From NCBI GenBank assembly GCA_017476665.1, contig JAFUZJ010000044.1, positions 1-32,085 of the forward strand: a stretch of DNA of 32,085 nucleotides, given 5' to 3'. Numbering within the stretch: position 1 is the stretch's first letter; each line of letters opens with the position of its first letter. Of this stretch, positions 21,501 to 28,885 are shown one piece after another. The DNA is from Lachnospiraceae bacterium. GTDB taxonomy: Bacteria > Bacillota > Clostridia > Lachnospirales > Lachnospiraceae. The translations under genes and the position numbers were made by a program. The notes under the pieces were generated by a model. It searched no databases. It saw only the letters and a program-made list of their open reading frames with translations, and was not told where the DNA came from.

Positions 21501-22709
21501 ATGTTTGAGATAAATGGAAAAGTAAATACAGCCCTCTGCTACGCCACTGTGGTGGAGGACGAGGCAATAGAGCAGATTCGCCGTATGTGTGACTATGAGT
21601 TCACGGCGGGCTCCAAGATCCGTATCATGCCTGATGTGCACGCCGGAAAAGGCTGCACCATCGGAACCACGATGACGGTGGTTGACAAGGCGGTGCCCAA
21701 TATCGTAGGGGTGGATATCGGATGCGGAATGTACACGGTGGAGCTTGGCAAGGGGGCGATTGATTTTGAAAAATTCGATGAGGCGGCACATTATGTGCCC
21801 TCTGGCATGCATATCTGGGAAGGCAGACAGGAGCGGTTTGACCTGACCGAGTTGCGCTGCTATAGAAGCCTCAAGAATACGAAGTGGCTGGAGCGCAGCC
21901 TCGGAACCTTGGGTGGCGGAAACCACTTTATTGAGATCGATGAGGCGGGAAACGGCACGAAATATCTGGTCATCCACAGCGGCAGCAGAAACCTGGGGAA
22001 ACAGGTGGCGGAGTTGTATCAACAGTTGGCTATTGATCTGCATAAGGGAATTGGCGAGTATCTGAAGGCCAGGGAAGAGATCATCCGTACCTACAAAGAG
22101 CAGGGACGCAGAGCTGAGATCCAGGAGGCATTGCAGAAACTGAAATGGGATAAGGGGAATCTGGAGCCGGATATTCCTGCGGATCTGTGCTATCTGAGCG
22201 GAAAGTATTTGGAGGATTATCTGCATGATGTGGTGATCTGCCAGCGCTTTGCCCGCAGAAACAGGGAAAAAATGGCAGAAGTGCTCTTGGAGCGCACCGG
22301 GATGAGCGGAAGTAACGCTTTTCACACGATCCACAACTACATCGATACCGATGAGATGATCCTGCGCAAAGGCGCCATTGCCGCCCATGCGGGAGAGAAG
22401 GTGCTGATCCCGATCAATATGCGGGACGGAAGCGTTCTTGCCGTCGGCAAGGGCAATCCCGACTGGAATTATTCCGCGCCGCACGGCGCGGGCCGGCTGA
22501 TGTCCCGGACCAAGGCGAAAAATACGCTCACCCTGGAGGAATATCAGGAAACGATGAAGGGAGTCTACACGACTTCCGTGAACGAAAACACATTAGACGA
22601 GGCACCGATGGCATATAAATCTTTGGAGGACATCATAGATGTCATCCGAGAGTCCGTAGATGTCATTGATATTATGAAACCCGTCTACAACTTTAAGGCA
22701 TCCGATTAA
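21501..22709 (+). CDS. rtcB: RNA-splicing ligase RtcB
   Basis: A 402-aa GTP-dependent ligase that joins RNA ends carrying 2',3'-cyclic phosphate or 3'-phosphate to 5'-OH ends, using manganese. Metal ligands D72 and C75 are in GVDIGCGM, with GGGNHFIEID and VIHSGSRNLG further along; the histidine that is guanylylated is H328 in SAPHGAGR. Length matches E. coli RtcB (about 408 aa). The ribosome site AGGTGG at 21487-21492 lies between the leader terminator and the start. No rtcR or rtcA neighbour is present; instead an XRE protein and MazG follow. The long leader with a terminator suggests control after transcription initiation, sensible for an RNA-repair enzyme needed under damage. Confidence 0.95.
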   Translation: MFEINGKVNTALCYATVVEDEAIEQIRRMCDYEFTAGSKIRIMPDVHAGKGCTIGTTMTVVDKAVPNIVGVDIGCGMYTVELGKGAIDFEKFDEAAHYVPSGMHIWEGRQERFDLTELRCYRSLKNTKWLERSLGTLGGGNHFIEIDEAGNGTKYLVIHSGSRNLGKQVAELYQQLAIDLHKGIGEYLKAREEIIRTYKEQGRRAEIQEALQKLKWDKGNLEPDIPADLCYLSGKYLEDYLHDVVICQRFARRNREKMAEVLLERTGMSGSNAFHTIHNYIDTDEMILRKGAIAAHAGEKVLIPINMRDGSVLAVGKGNPDWNYSAPHGAGRLMSRTKAKNTLTLEEYQETMKGVYTTSVNENTLDEAPMAYKSLEDIIDVIRESVDVIDIMKPVYNFKASD

Positions 22710-22723
22710 CGCGGAGGAGGCAT

Positions 22724-22747
22724 ATGTGCCGTTTGTCGCAACTGTGA
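22724..22747 (+). CDS. 7-codon leader ORF (MCRLSQL) ahead of the XRE gene
   Basis: ATG at 22724 follows the strong purine-rich site GCGGAGGAGG (22711-22720), and the frame stops at TGA after seven codons. It lies 14 bases after the rtcB stop and just before a hairpin that masks the ribosome site of the next gene, the arrangement of translational attenuators. Confidence 0.45.
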   Translation: MCRLSQL

Positions 22748-22759
22748 GACGACGGACAC

Positions 22760-22792
22760 CCTCCTGCGCAGGTCGGTGACCGGAACAGGAGG
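22760..22792 (+). promoter_or_regulatory. Shine-Dalgarno-sequestering hairpin before the XRE gene
   Basis: CCTCCTG (22760-22766) pairs with CAGGAGG (22786-22792), which is the ribosome site of the gene at 22799. Inside lies a second stem GGTC-GGT-GACC (22771-22781). The same CCTCC can alternatively pair with GGAGG in the leader ORF ribosome site at 22713-22720. Confidence 0.55.
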
Positions 22793-22798
22793 AGAATT

Positions 22799-23056
22799 AT
22801 GATGCACAACATTCCTATCATCAATCTGGCCGCTACGGGCCAGAACATCATCGCCCTGCGCAAGAGCGCAGGGCTCACGGTGCGTGATCTGCAGGACATC
22901 TTCGGCTTTGCTACGCCTCAGGCTATTTACAAATGGCAGCACGGCGCGGCGATGCCCACCATCGACAATCTGGTGGTGTTGTCGGCAGTGTTCGGCGTGC
23001 CCGTGGACGACATCCTGGTGTTGGAGGACGCCGGGATGCAGGCCGAGAGCGCATAA
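22799..23056 (+). CDS. small XRE-type helix-turn-helix protein
   Basis: An 85-aa protein consisting almost only of an XRE helix-turn-helix: NIIALRKSAGLTVRDLQDIFG, then FATPQAIYKWQHGAAMPTID, then LVVLSAVFGVPVDDILV. Unusually, the N-terminus begins with a hydrophobic MMHNIPIINLAATGQ. Two ATGs are adjacent (22799 and 22802); both fit the ribosome site AGGAGGAG, which is also the arm of a sequestering hairpin. It lies between rtcB and mazG on the same strand and may regulate this operon. Its relation to the TATACC palindrome at 21181 is only a guess. Confidence 0.82.
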   Translation: MMHNIPIINLAATGQNIIALRKSAGLTVRDLQDIFGFATPQAIYKWQHGAAMPTIDNLVVLSAVFGVPVDDILVLEDAGMQAESA

Positions 23057-23091
23057 GCAAAGGCTTATTCACGAGAGAGAGGAATATTATT

Positions 23092-23562
23092 ATGGCACAG
23101 ATCGATCGGTTAAAAGAAGTGGTGGAAAAACTGAGGGCGGAGGATGGATGCCCGTGGGATCGGGCGCAGACCCACAGTAGTCTGAAGGCTGCCTGCGTGG
23201 AGGAAGCTGCGGAAGTAGTGTGTGGCATCAACATTTTGGAGCAGACCGGGGATGCGGACAATCTGAAAGAGGAGCTGGGAGATTTGCTCCTTCAGGTGAT
23301 GTTTCACGCGGTGATGGCGGAGGAGGAAGGTCTTTTTACCTTTGAGGATGTGGCGCAGACCATATCGGATAAGATGGTGCGGAGGCATCCGCACGTATTT
23401 TCGGGGGTGGTCTTTGCCTCCGATGAGGAGCGGCATGCGTCCTGGGATGCCATCAAGAAGGAAGAGAAAGTAGGAAAAGAGTGGCAGACCCCATATCTGG
23501 CAGCGGCTATGGATGAGGCAAAGGAACTGATCGATGTGGCAAAGAAACGGAAGGGATTCTGA
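23092..23562 (+). CDS. mazG: MazG-family nucleotide pyrophosphohydrolase
   Basis: A 156-aa single-domain all-alpha NTP pyrophosphatase that hydrolyses nucleoside triphosphates to monophosphates and PPi, removing aberrant nucleotides. The signature starts DGCPWDRAQTHSSLKAACVEEAAEV, followed by the metal-binding EExxE and EELGDLLLQVMFHA motifs. E. coli MazG has two such domains; this is the short single-domain form. The real start is ATG 23092 with AGAGAGG at 23076-23082; the frame is open back to 22933 through the XRE gene but that is only overlap. It follows the XRE gene by 35 bases and ends at a terminator hairpin. Confidence 0.92.
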   Translation: MAQIDRLKEVVEKLRAEDGCPWDRAQTHSSLKAACVEEAAEVVCGINILEQTGDADNLKEELGDLLLQVMFHAVMAEEEGLFTFEDVAQTISDKMVRRHPHVFSGVVFASDEERHASWDAIKKEEKVGKEWQTPYLAAAMDEAKELIDVAKKRKGF

Positions 23563-23594
23563 AATATGCCTTTGCAAAAGGGCAGGTATAGAAG

Positions 23595-23650
23595 AAACGG
23601 CATGACAGATTAACGAACAGTTAACTTGTCATGCCGTTTGTTTAACTTTG
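23595..23650 (+). terminator. terminator after mazG
   Basis: AAACGGCATGACA (23595-23607) and TGTCATGCCGTTT (23627-23639) form a perfect 13-bp stem, with a further TTAAC/GTTAA stem inside (23610-23624). The tail GTTTAACTTTG is moderately T-rich. Confidence 0.7.
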
Positions 23651-23656
23651 TATCCA

Positions 23657-23685
23657 TTGTGTTGATTGGTATGTGGGGATATACT
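23657..23685 (+). promoter_or_regulatory. promoter of the XRE-TPR gene
   Basis: -35 TTGTGT (23657-23662) and -10 TATACT (23680-23685), spaced 17 bp, 45 bases ahead of the start at 23731. Confidence 0.6.
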
Positions 23686-23730
23686 AAACTTACCGGCCGG
23701 ATAATCATCGAGCGAAGGGAGAAAGAAAAC

Positions 23731-24885
23731 ATGGAATTTCAGATGGGAAATAAGATCATGCAGCTGCGCAAGGCAAAAGGATTGACGCAGGAACAGCTGG
23801 CGGAGCTGCTGGGAATATCGGCACCGGCGGTAAGTAAGTGGGAGACGAATACTTCCTATCCGGACATCACGCTATTGGCGCCTTTGGCGAGAGCGCTGGG
23901 AACAAATCTGGACACACTGCTTTCCTATGAGGAGGATCTGACACAGGAGCAAATGAATGCTTTTGCGCAGGAGATTATTTCGCTAAAAACCCAAAAAGGT
24001 GTATCGGCTGCAGAAGAGAAACTACAGGAGATCCTGCATCGCTATCCGAACAGCATCGGTTTTAAGTTTCAGGCTGTGGGGCTGTTCACTTATTTGAGCA
24101 TGCCCGAAGGGCAGGGAAATATGTCATCATCGGAACGTGCAGAGTCTGAGCAGACAGAGAGGGATAAAACAGACAAGTCCTGGGTAAATCACAAATATGA
24201 TTCACAGAAAGAGAAATTACTCCGGGAGATTTATGGGAGCAAGGATCCGACATATCTGCAGTCTGCGGTTGCGGCATTGGCCGCTATGGCACTCGGAGAA
24301 GAAGACTTTGATGCTGCAGAGCGATGGCTAAACGAGTTGCCGAAGCAGCCGGAGGATGCCACATCACTCTGGGTGCTTTTATACGAACAGAAGGGGGAGA
24401 AAGAGGAGGCAGAGAAGCTCTTGCAGAAGCGCCTTTATCAGACGCTTAGTCAGGCAAGGAGTTATATGGTGATGCGATTGGAACGCATGGTAAAGCAAAT
24501 GACACCGCCGGAATCAGAGTTGCGGACTCTGTGCAAAATCTGTGAGGAATTGGATCAGATGGTTTTTGTACAGCCGTGGCATAGTAATTTATTGTTTGCA
24601 GAGGCATATGGAAAAATGGGACAGGAAGATAGGGCAGCTGACTATTTGAAACAATATCTGCAGCACTATCCCTCGAATTTGCAGCCTAACCCAATCTTGT
24701 TCCCTGCATTGGCGCAAGGGAAAGATCCCATAAATCAGGCAGGGGAAAATGCCCCCAATGGTTCCGGTTATGGTTTTGTGCGCAACATGATGCTGCAAAG
24801 TATCAGGCAGGACGAAGTGTTGGGAAAACTATGTGAGCGGGAGGACATCAAGGAACTCATGGAATCAGCCCATGGGATCTCGTGA
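23731..24885 (+). CDS. XRE-family regulator with C-terminal TPR-like repeats
   Basis: A 384-aa protein. Residues 6-62 form a classical XRE helix-turn-helix (NKIMQLRKAKGLTQEQLAEL, GISAPAVSKWETNTSYPDIT, LLAPLARALGTNLDTLLSYE). The rest is helical with tetratricopeptide-like periodicity (EEDFDAAERWLNELP, EKEEAEKLLQKRLYQ, GQEDRAADYLKQYL), resembling the large clostridial family of XRE proteins with helical-repeat ligand domains. A role as a peptide- or protein-responsive regulator is inferred from similar architectures; no cognate peptide gene is visible nearby. The start at 23731 follows AAGGGAG; the open frame upstream overlaps the promoter. It converges with the oxidoreductase gene, with 15 bases between their stops. 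Confidence 0.87.
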   Translation: MEFQMGNKIMQLRKAKGLTQEQLAELLGISAPAVSKWETNTSYPDITLLAPLARALGTNLDTLLSYEEDLTQEQMNAFAQEIISLKTQKGVSAAEEKLQEILHRYPNSIGFKFQAVGLFTYLSMPEGQGNMSSSERAESEQTERDKTDKSWVNHKYDSQKEKLLREIYGSKDPTYLQSAVAALAAMALGEEDFDAAERWLNELPKQPEDATSLWVLLYEQKGEKEEAEKLLQKRLYQTLSQARSYMVMRLERMVKQMTPPESELRTLCKICEELDQMVFVQPWHSNLLFAEAYGKMGQEDRAADYLKQYLQHYPSNLQPNPILFPALAQGKDPINQAGENAPNGSGYGFVRNMMLQSIRQDEVLGKLCEREDIKELMESAHGIS

Positions 24886-24900
24886 AAAACATATAAAAAA

Positions 24901-26022
24901 TCATAGTAATACCTGTGAACTTTCTACTGTGACTCCTGCCTCGTCTGCCTGGCGAAGCAGGATGCCCATATAGGCATCCTGTATAGCCTCGCGCAGAGTA
25001 TAGAGAGAGCCTGCGGTTCCCCGTGCATATTCTGCGGTTTGTTTCATCAGATGGGCAATCGCCGTCTCATCCTGGGACAGACCGCAGAGACCGAATTCCG
25101 GCGTGTATAATATTTCATTTTCAAAGGTGATCCGGGTGATCTCCGTCACTGTGTGGAAATTCGGATTGGAATTTGTGGTTTCCAACTGTCTCGATTCTAT
25201 TACAAGTTCGGAAGATTTTGGCTGATTATTCTGATCCAGATAAGTGATGCGTCGATTCATAATCTCGCCGCGGCACCCTTGTATTTTTAAAAAATTTCCG
25301 CGAATCGGTGAACGATACTGTTCGGAATCAAAATCATAGAGCGCAGTCTTGCCGTCTGCAAATGCAAAGACAGCAAGGGTGCGCTTTTTGTCTGTTATCC
25401 GCCCGTCCGTGTGGTGTTCATAGCGTGTCAGCGTCTCCGTTGTAGGGAAAGAAAAAGTCTTTGCCGTAACCGTAAAATCCGTGTCTGAGGACACACCCAG
25501 AAATGTGCGGATCAGGCTGGCGGCGTGGTAATCATGGGCAACGGAGAGCGTCAGAAAATCCGGTGCGCCGATCAGCCCCTTTTCCAGCAGCCTGCGCAGG
25601 GCAATGTATTCCGGATAAAATTGGTATTGCTCCGCAACTACGAGTTTAGCGGCTTGGTTGTTATCCGTGTAAGCACGAATGCGTTTTAGCGTATCTAAAT
25701 CCACGGCAACCGGCGTCTCGCACAGCACGGTAAAGCCCCGCTGCAGCCAAGCAAGACTAACCTCTGCGATAGATGTTTTGGTCACTGCCACCACCACAAA
25801 ATCCGGTCGGTAAGAGACGCATTCCTCGATGGAAATGGTTGTATGAATACCGTGTTCCACAGCAACCTGCGCAGCCTTTTCCTCGGTGCGGCAGTACACG
25901 GCGCACAACTCGAACACATCGGGAAGCGCTTTGGCAACCCGGATATAATACTGCGCCCGCCAGCCGGAGCCGACGAGCACGAAGCGATATTTCGATGTAG
26001 TTGCAGAAGATTTCTGGTTCAT
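24901..26022 (-). CDS. Gfo/Idh/MocA-family oxidoreductase
   Basis: A 373-aa NAD(P)-dependent dehydrogenase of the glucose-fructose oxidoreductase / inositol dehydrogenase family. The N-terminal Rossmann fold shows VLVGSGWRAQYYIRVA and later VAVTKTSIAEVSLAWL with CETPVAVDLDTL, equivalent to the family EKP motif but with Thr instead of Lys, which is a notable change in a residue normally close to the nicotinamide. The C-terminal half is the alpha/beta substrate domain, including a histidine-bearing VAHDYHAASLIRTFLG. The substrate, probably a sugar or sugar-like alcohol, cannot be assigned. The start at 26022 has GGAGG just ahead; the frame is open further upstream through the promoter region without a ribosome site. 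Confidence 0.88.
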   Translation of the reverse strand: MNQKSSATTSKYRFVLVGSGWRAQYYIRVAKALPDVFELCAVYCRTEEKAAQVAVEHGIHTTISIEECVSYRPDFVVVAVTKTSIAEVSLAWLQRGFTVLCETPVAVDLDTLKRIRAYTDNNQAAKLVVAEQYQFYPEYIALRRLLEKGLIGAPDFLTLSVAHDYHAASLIRTFLGVSSDTDFTVTAKTFSFPTTETLTRYEHHTDGRITDKKRTLAVFAFADGKTALYDFDSEQYRSPIRGNFLKIQGCRGEIMNRRITYLDQNNQPKSSELVIESRQLETTNSNPNFHTVTEITRITFENEILYTPEFGLCGLSQDETAIAHLMKQTAEYARGTAGSLYTLREAIQDAYMGILLRQADEAGVTVESSQVLL

Positions 26023-26071
26023 AGATACCTCCACGGTGTTATTTGTGTAAAAATAAAGTTTGTCTGCGTAC

Positions 26072-26101
26072 ATCATACCATAGTAGGAGCAGCATGGACA
26101 A
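26072..26101 (-). promoter_or_regulatory. promoter of the Gfo/Idh/MocA gene
   Basis: Minus-strand -35 TTGTCC (26096-26101) and -10 TATGAT (26072-26077), spaced 18 bp, 49 bases from the start codon. Confidence 0.6.
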
Positions 26102-26108
26102 TTATCAA

Positions 26109-26137
26109 TTGACAAGATTTGACAAATGTTGTAATAT
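26109..26137 (+). promoter_or_regulatory. strong promoter of the DUF1016 nuclease gene
   Basis: Consensus -35 TTGACA (26109-26114) and -10 TAATAT (26132-26137), 17-bp spacing, divergent from the oxidoreductase promoter. A second TTGACA lies within the spacer at 26119-26124. The leader to 26277 is 140 bases long. Confidence 0.75.
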
Positions 26138-26151
26138 AAAGCAACATCAAA

Positions 26152-26202
26152 CAAGTGCATAATTAGATAATTAACTCAATATAGAGGTCAAAGGCGTTTC
26201 GC
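26152..26202 (+). repeat. leader copy of a shared CAAGTGCA / GGCGTTTCGC element
   Basis: CAAGTGCA (26152-26159) and GGCGTTTCGC (26193-26202) both recur in the same order, closer together, at 32042-32064. In each case they lie just downstream of a consensus promoter. Confidence 0.35.
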
Positions 26203-26276
26203 TGAAATATCCAACATAAAATTACAATTTATATTTAACGATCAACTAAATAGATAATATGCTAGGAGAAAAAGTT

Positions 26277-27359
26277 ATGAATGATATGATTAGAATGGAC
26301 AATGAGTATATTGAGTGGTTGAAGATTATAAAAAAACGTTTTAAAAGCACTCAAATCAAAGCGGCAATCAAAGTAAATGAGGAACTACTTAGGTTTTATT
26401 GGTCAATGGGGAAAGATATTGTTGAAAAGCAGGCTGAAAGCAAGTGGGGAACCGCATTTTTTGAAACATTAAGTGAGGATTTGAGAAAAATGTTTCCCGG
26501 CACAAAAGGATTTTCAACTACTAACCTCAGGTATATGAAAAGATATTATAACATGTTTGGAGAAATTCTGCCTCAAGATGAGGCAGAATTATCGAGCAAC
26601 TCAAATCTGCCCCAAGTTGGGGCAGAAATATATACAATACCATGGGGACATATAAAGGTTATTGTAGATAAATGCAAAGATAATCCGAAAAAAGCCCTGT
26701 TTTTTGTAGATGAAGTGATAAAAAACAATTGGTCCAGAACAGTATTAATAAATTTTCTTGATACAAATCTATATGAACGTCAAGGAAAAGCAATCAGCAA
26801 TTTTGAACAAACACTTCCTAAATATACGGGTGACCTGGCACAGGAAATAATAAAAGATCCTTATAATTTTGATTTTGTAGCTGTAAATCGAAATTATAGT
26901 GAAAGAGAACTAAAAGATGTATTAACTGAAAAAGTAATAAAGCTTCTGTTGGAAATGGGGAATGGGTTTGCTTTTGTGGGGAAAGAATATCCATTGCCAA
27001 TAGAAGGAACAGAAGAATATATTGATTTACTATTTTACCATTTAATTTTGCACTGCTATGTAGTTGTAGAAGTAAAGGTTAAAAAATTTAAATCAAGAGA
27101 TATTGGGCAGATTGGAACATATATTAATATTGTAGATGATATTGTTAAAATGGATGCAGATGGAAAGACAATAGGTCTGATTATATGTAAGGAAAAGAAC
27201 AATATTTTGGCAAAATATGCAGTAAATAGCTCAAATGAGCCAATTGCAATTTCAGCATATGAATTGTCAAACTTTCTTTCAGATGATTTAATATCTGTAT
27301 TGCCATCAACAGAAGAACTTGAGTCAAGACTATCACTAGATGAAGTCATTGATATATAA
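26277..27359 (+). CDS. DUF1016 / YhcG-family PDDEXK nuclease
   Basis: A 360-aa protein with an N-terminal DUF1016 helical region (WLKIIKKRFKSTQIKAAIKV, SKWGTAFFETLSEDLRKMFP, GFSTTNLRYMKRYYNMF, IPWGHIKVIVDK) and a C-terminal PDDEXK-type nuclease domain. The probable catalytic residues are in VGKEYPLPIEG, YIDLLFYH and VVVEVKVKKF, followed by QIGTYINIVDD. This family often accompanies restriction systems or occurs as orphans in genomic islands; its exact role is not settled. The gene is clearly A+T-rich, has no restriction partner here and appears transferred. The start at 26277 follows TAGGAG; an ATG at 26259 precedes that site. A linker at residues about 97-118 encodes two LPQxxAE repeats written as DNA palindromes. 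Confidence 0.9.
   Translation: MNDMIRMDNEYIEWLKIIKKRFKSTQIKAAIKVNEELLRFYWSMGKDIVEKQAESKWGTAFFETLSEDLRKMFPGTKGFSTTNLRYMKRYYNMFGEILPQDEAELSSNSNLPQVGAEIYTIPWGHIKVIVDKCKDNPKKALFFVDEVIKNNWSRTVLINFLDTNLYERQGKAISNFEQTLPKYTGDLAQEIIKDPYNFDFVAVNRNYSERELKDVLTEKVIKLLLEMGNGFAFVGKEYPLPIEGTEEYIDLLFYHLILHCYVVVEVKVKKFKSRDIGQIGTYINIVDDIVKMDADGKTIGLIICKEKNNILAKYAVNSSNEPIAISAYELSNFLSDDLISVLPSTEELESRLSLDEVIDI
26564..26626 (+). repeat. two tandem DNA palindromes inside the DUF1016 gene
   Basis: AATTCTGCCTCA/TGAGGCAGAATT (26564-26575 and 26579-26590, 12 bp, loop AGA) and TCTGCCCCA/TGGGGCAGA (26606-26614 and 26618-26626, 9 bp, loop AGT). They encode ILPQDEAEL and NLPQVGAEI, so the same palindromic unit was duplicated and diverged. 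Confidence 0.8.
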
Positions 27360-27390
27360 GCATTTTCCAATATTAAAAGATCCACAAAAT

Positions 27391-27419
27391 TTGCAACATC
27401 CTGTAAACCATGGTATGAT
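27391..27419 (+). promoter_or_regulatory. promoter of the metallo-hydrolase gene
   Basis: -35 TTGCAA (27391-27396) and -10 TATGAT (27414-27419), spaced 17 bp, 58 bases before the start at 27478. Confidence 0.65.
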
Positions 27420-27477
27420 TTTTGTGAGATTCCCAATTAGGAAGAAACATTTTTGACTTCAGTACGGAGGGCATGGC

Positions 27478-28104
27478 ATGGAAATCAAGAAGCTGGTACT
27501 GGGTGCTTGTATCACGAATTGTTATATCGTGGGATCGGAGCGGAAAAACTGCGTTATCATAGATCCGGCTGATGAGGCGCAGAAGATCATAGACGAGGTG
27601 GAACAGAACGGTTGGACGGTGAAATATATTTTTATCACCCACGGGCATACGGATCATATTCTGGCGTTAGAGGCTGTGAAGGAATATTTTCATGCGCCGG
27701 TGGTCATTTCCCAAATTGATGCCTGGCGACTTGAAGATGAGGAACTGATCAACGAGCGCTCTTACGTGAAGACTCCGTACAGGGGGGTAAAGCCGGATAT
27801 CTTGATAAAAAATGGTGATACACTTGCGGTAGATGAGTTGAATTTCCGTTTTTATGGTATGCCCGGACACACGGATGGCTCTATGGCCATTGTGCTGGGA
27901 CGAATTATTTTCACAGGCGATACACTCCTGAAAGAGAACCACGGTAAAACAACTCTTCCTGGCGGGGACGAGAACAAGCTGATTGCTTCGATCAACAGAC
28001 TGGCAGAAGAATTTACGGGAGATTACAGGATATTGACCGGGCACAGGGATGAGACCACATTGGAACATGAGAGGGAGTGGAATCCGTATATCAATATTGG
28101 GTAA
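27478..28104 (+). CDS. metallo-beta-lactamase-fold hydrolase (glyoxalase II-like)
   Basis: A 208-aa cytosolic hydrolase of the glyoxalase-II-like subgroup. The di-metal site is visible: THGHTDH (HxHxDH), then the third-ligand H in MPGHTDGS, D in FTGDTLL, and the terminal H in ILTGHRDET. Members hydrolyse thioesters or related small molecules; the precise substrate is not evident. It has a strong ribosome site (GGAGG, seven bases ahead), its own promoter and a strong terminator, and its base composition is like the core genes. It is flanked on both sides by A+T-rich accessory genes, the DUF1016 nuclease and the Kiwa-DarT cluster, and therefore probably marks the ancestral chromosome at this hotspot. 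Confidence 0.92.
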   Translation: MEIKKLVLGACITNCYIVGSERKNCVIIDPADEAQKIIDEVEQNGWTVKYIFITHGHTDHILALEAVKEYFHAPVVISQIDAWRLEDEELINERSYVKTPYRGVKPDILIKNGDTLAVDELNFRFYGMPGHTDGSMAIVLGRIIFTGDTLLKENHGKTTLPGGDENKLIASINRLAEEFTGDYRILTGHRDETTLEHEREWNPYINIG

Positions 28105-28116
28105 AAGATAAATAGG

Positions 28117-28161
28117 AAAAGCCGTTGCTGAGATGATGAAACTCAGTGACGGCTTTTTTTA
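28117..28161 (+). terminator. intrinsic terminator after the metallo-hydrolase gene
   Basis: AAAAGCCGTTGCTGAG and CTCAGTGACGGCTTTT pair over 16 positions (two G-U), followed by an unbroken T-run to 28160. It insulates the defence unit from upstream transcription. Confidence 0.85.
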
Positions 28162-28213
28162 CAAACACGATCAATCAAAATGTTCAATACAATAAAACAT
28201 AGCATATATATAA

Positions 28214-28242
28214 TTGAAATAAATATAATTATATTGTATAAT
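28214..28242 (+). promoter_or_regulatory. promoter of the Kiwa-DarT-NADAR unit
   Basis: -35 TTGAAA (28214-28219) and perfect -10 TATAAT (28237-28242), 17-bp spacing, in very A+T-rich DNA 46 bases before kwaA. I see no comparable promoter between the four following genes. Confidence 0.75.
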
Positions 28243-28288
28243 GATGTCGAAATAGCAAGCAAAACAGAATTAGGTAAAGGAAGTACTA

Positions 28289-28882
28289 ATGCAAAAAGAA
28301 TACAACGAGAATGATAAGACACTGTTAAAATTGAGTTTATATTGTATATCGCTGTGGTTGCTTATGTTTATGCTGATTGTTTTGAAGGCAGATACTACAG
28401 CATTAAGTGCTGGTGTAAGCAGGCATGCATTATTTGTTTTGGCTCAGAAGAATACATTTTCAATTATTTGCATCTTGATTATGCTTGTGGGAGGCATTGG
28501 GTATATTTTTTTTAAGGACAGACTTAATAACACTAAAAGACTTCCGGTAGAAATTGAGGAGTGCGAAAGTATAAATTATGAGAATTTATCTTTTTTGGCT
28601 ACATATATCATTCCGTTAGTATGTTTTCCATTAGATAATGAACGACAGCAATTTGTGCTGTTTGCAGTAATTATAATCGTAGGTTGTATTTTTGTGAAAA
28701 CAAATTTGTATTATACAAATCCTTCGTTGGTGTTGATAGGGTTTAATGTGTATTCTGTTAACTGCAAAGCCGGTGGGGGATTCGATAAAGGAATTGTAAT
28801 TATTAGGGGAGAATTAGGTGTGAGAGATACTATTAAGTATATGTGTTTGAGCGATAATGTTTATTTTGCAAGGAGGTTGTAG
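28289..28882 (+). CDS. kwaA: KwaA-like membrane protein of a Kiwa anti-phage system
   Basis: A 197-aa inner-membrane protein with four predicted helices (about residues 12-33, 56-75, 102-117 and 121-138). The segment YENLSFLATYIIPLVCFPLD and the later NLYYTNPSLVLIGFNVY resemble the patterns of KwaA, the membrane component of Kiwa. In studied systems KwaA assembles in the membrane with KwaB and reports phage attack there. The next gene, three bases downstream, is KwaB-like, which strongly supports the call. The start has AAAGGA at 28276-28281. The sequence is A+T-rich and preceded by its own promoter, in keeping with horizontal acquisition. The identification is from remembered family features and gene order, not a database search. 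Confidence 0.82.
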   Translation: MQKEYNENDKTLLKLSLYCISLWLLMFMLIVLKADTTALSAGVSRHALFVLAQKNTFSIICILIMLVGGIGYIFFKDRLNNTKRLPVEIEECESINYENLSFLATYIIPLVCFPLDNERQQFVLFAVIIIVGCIFVKTNLYYTNPSLVLIGFNVYSVNCKAGGGFDKGIVIIRGELGVRDTIKYMCLSDNVYFARRL

Positions 28883-28885
28883 GTT

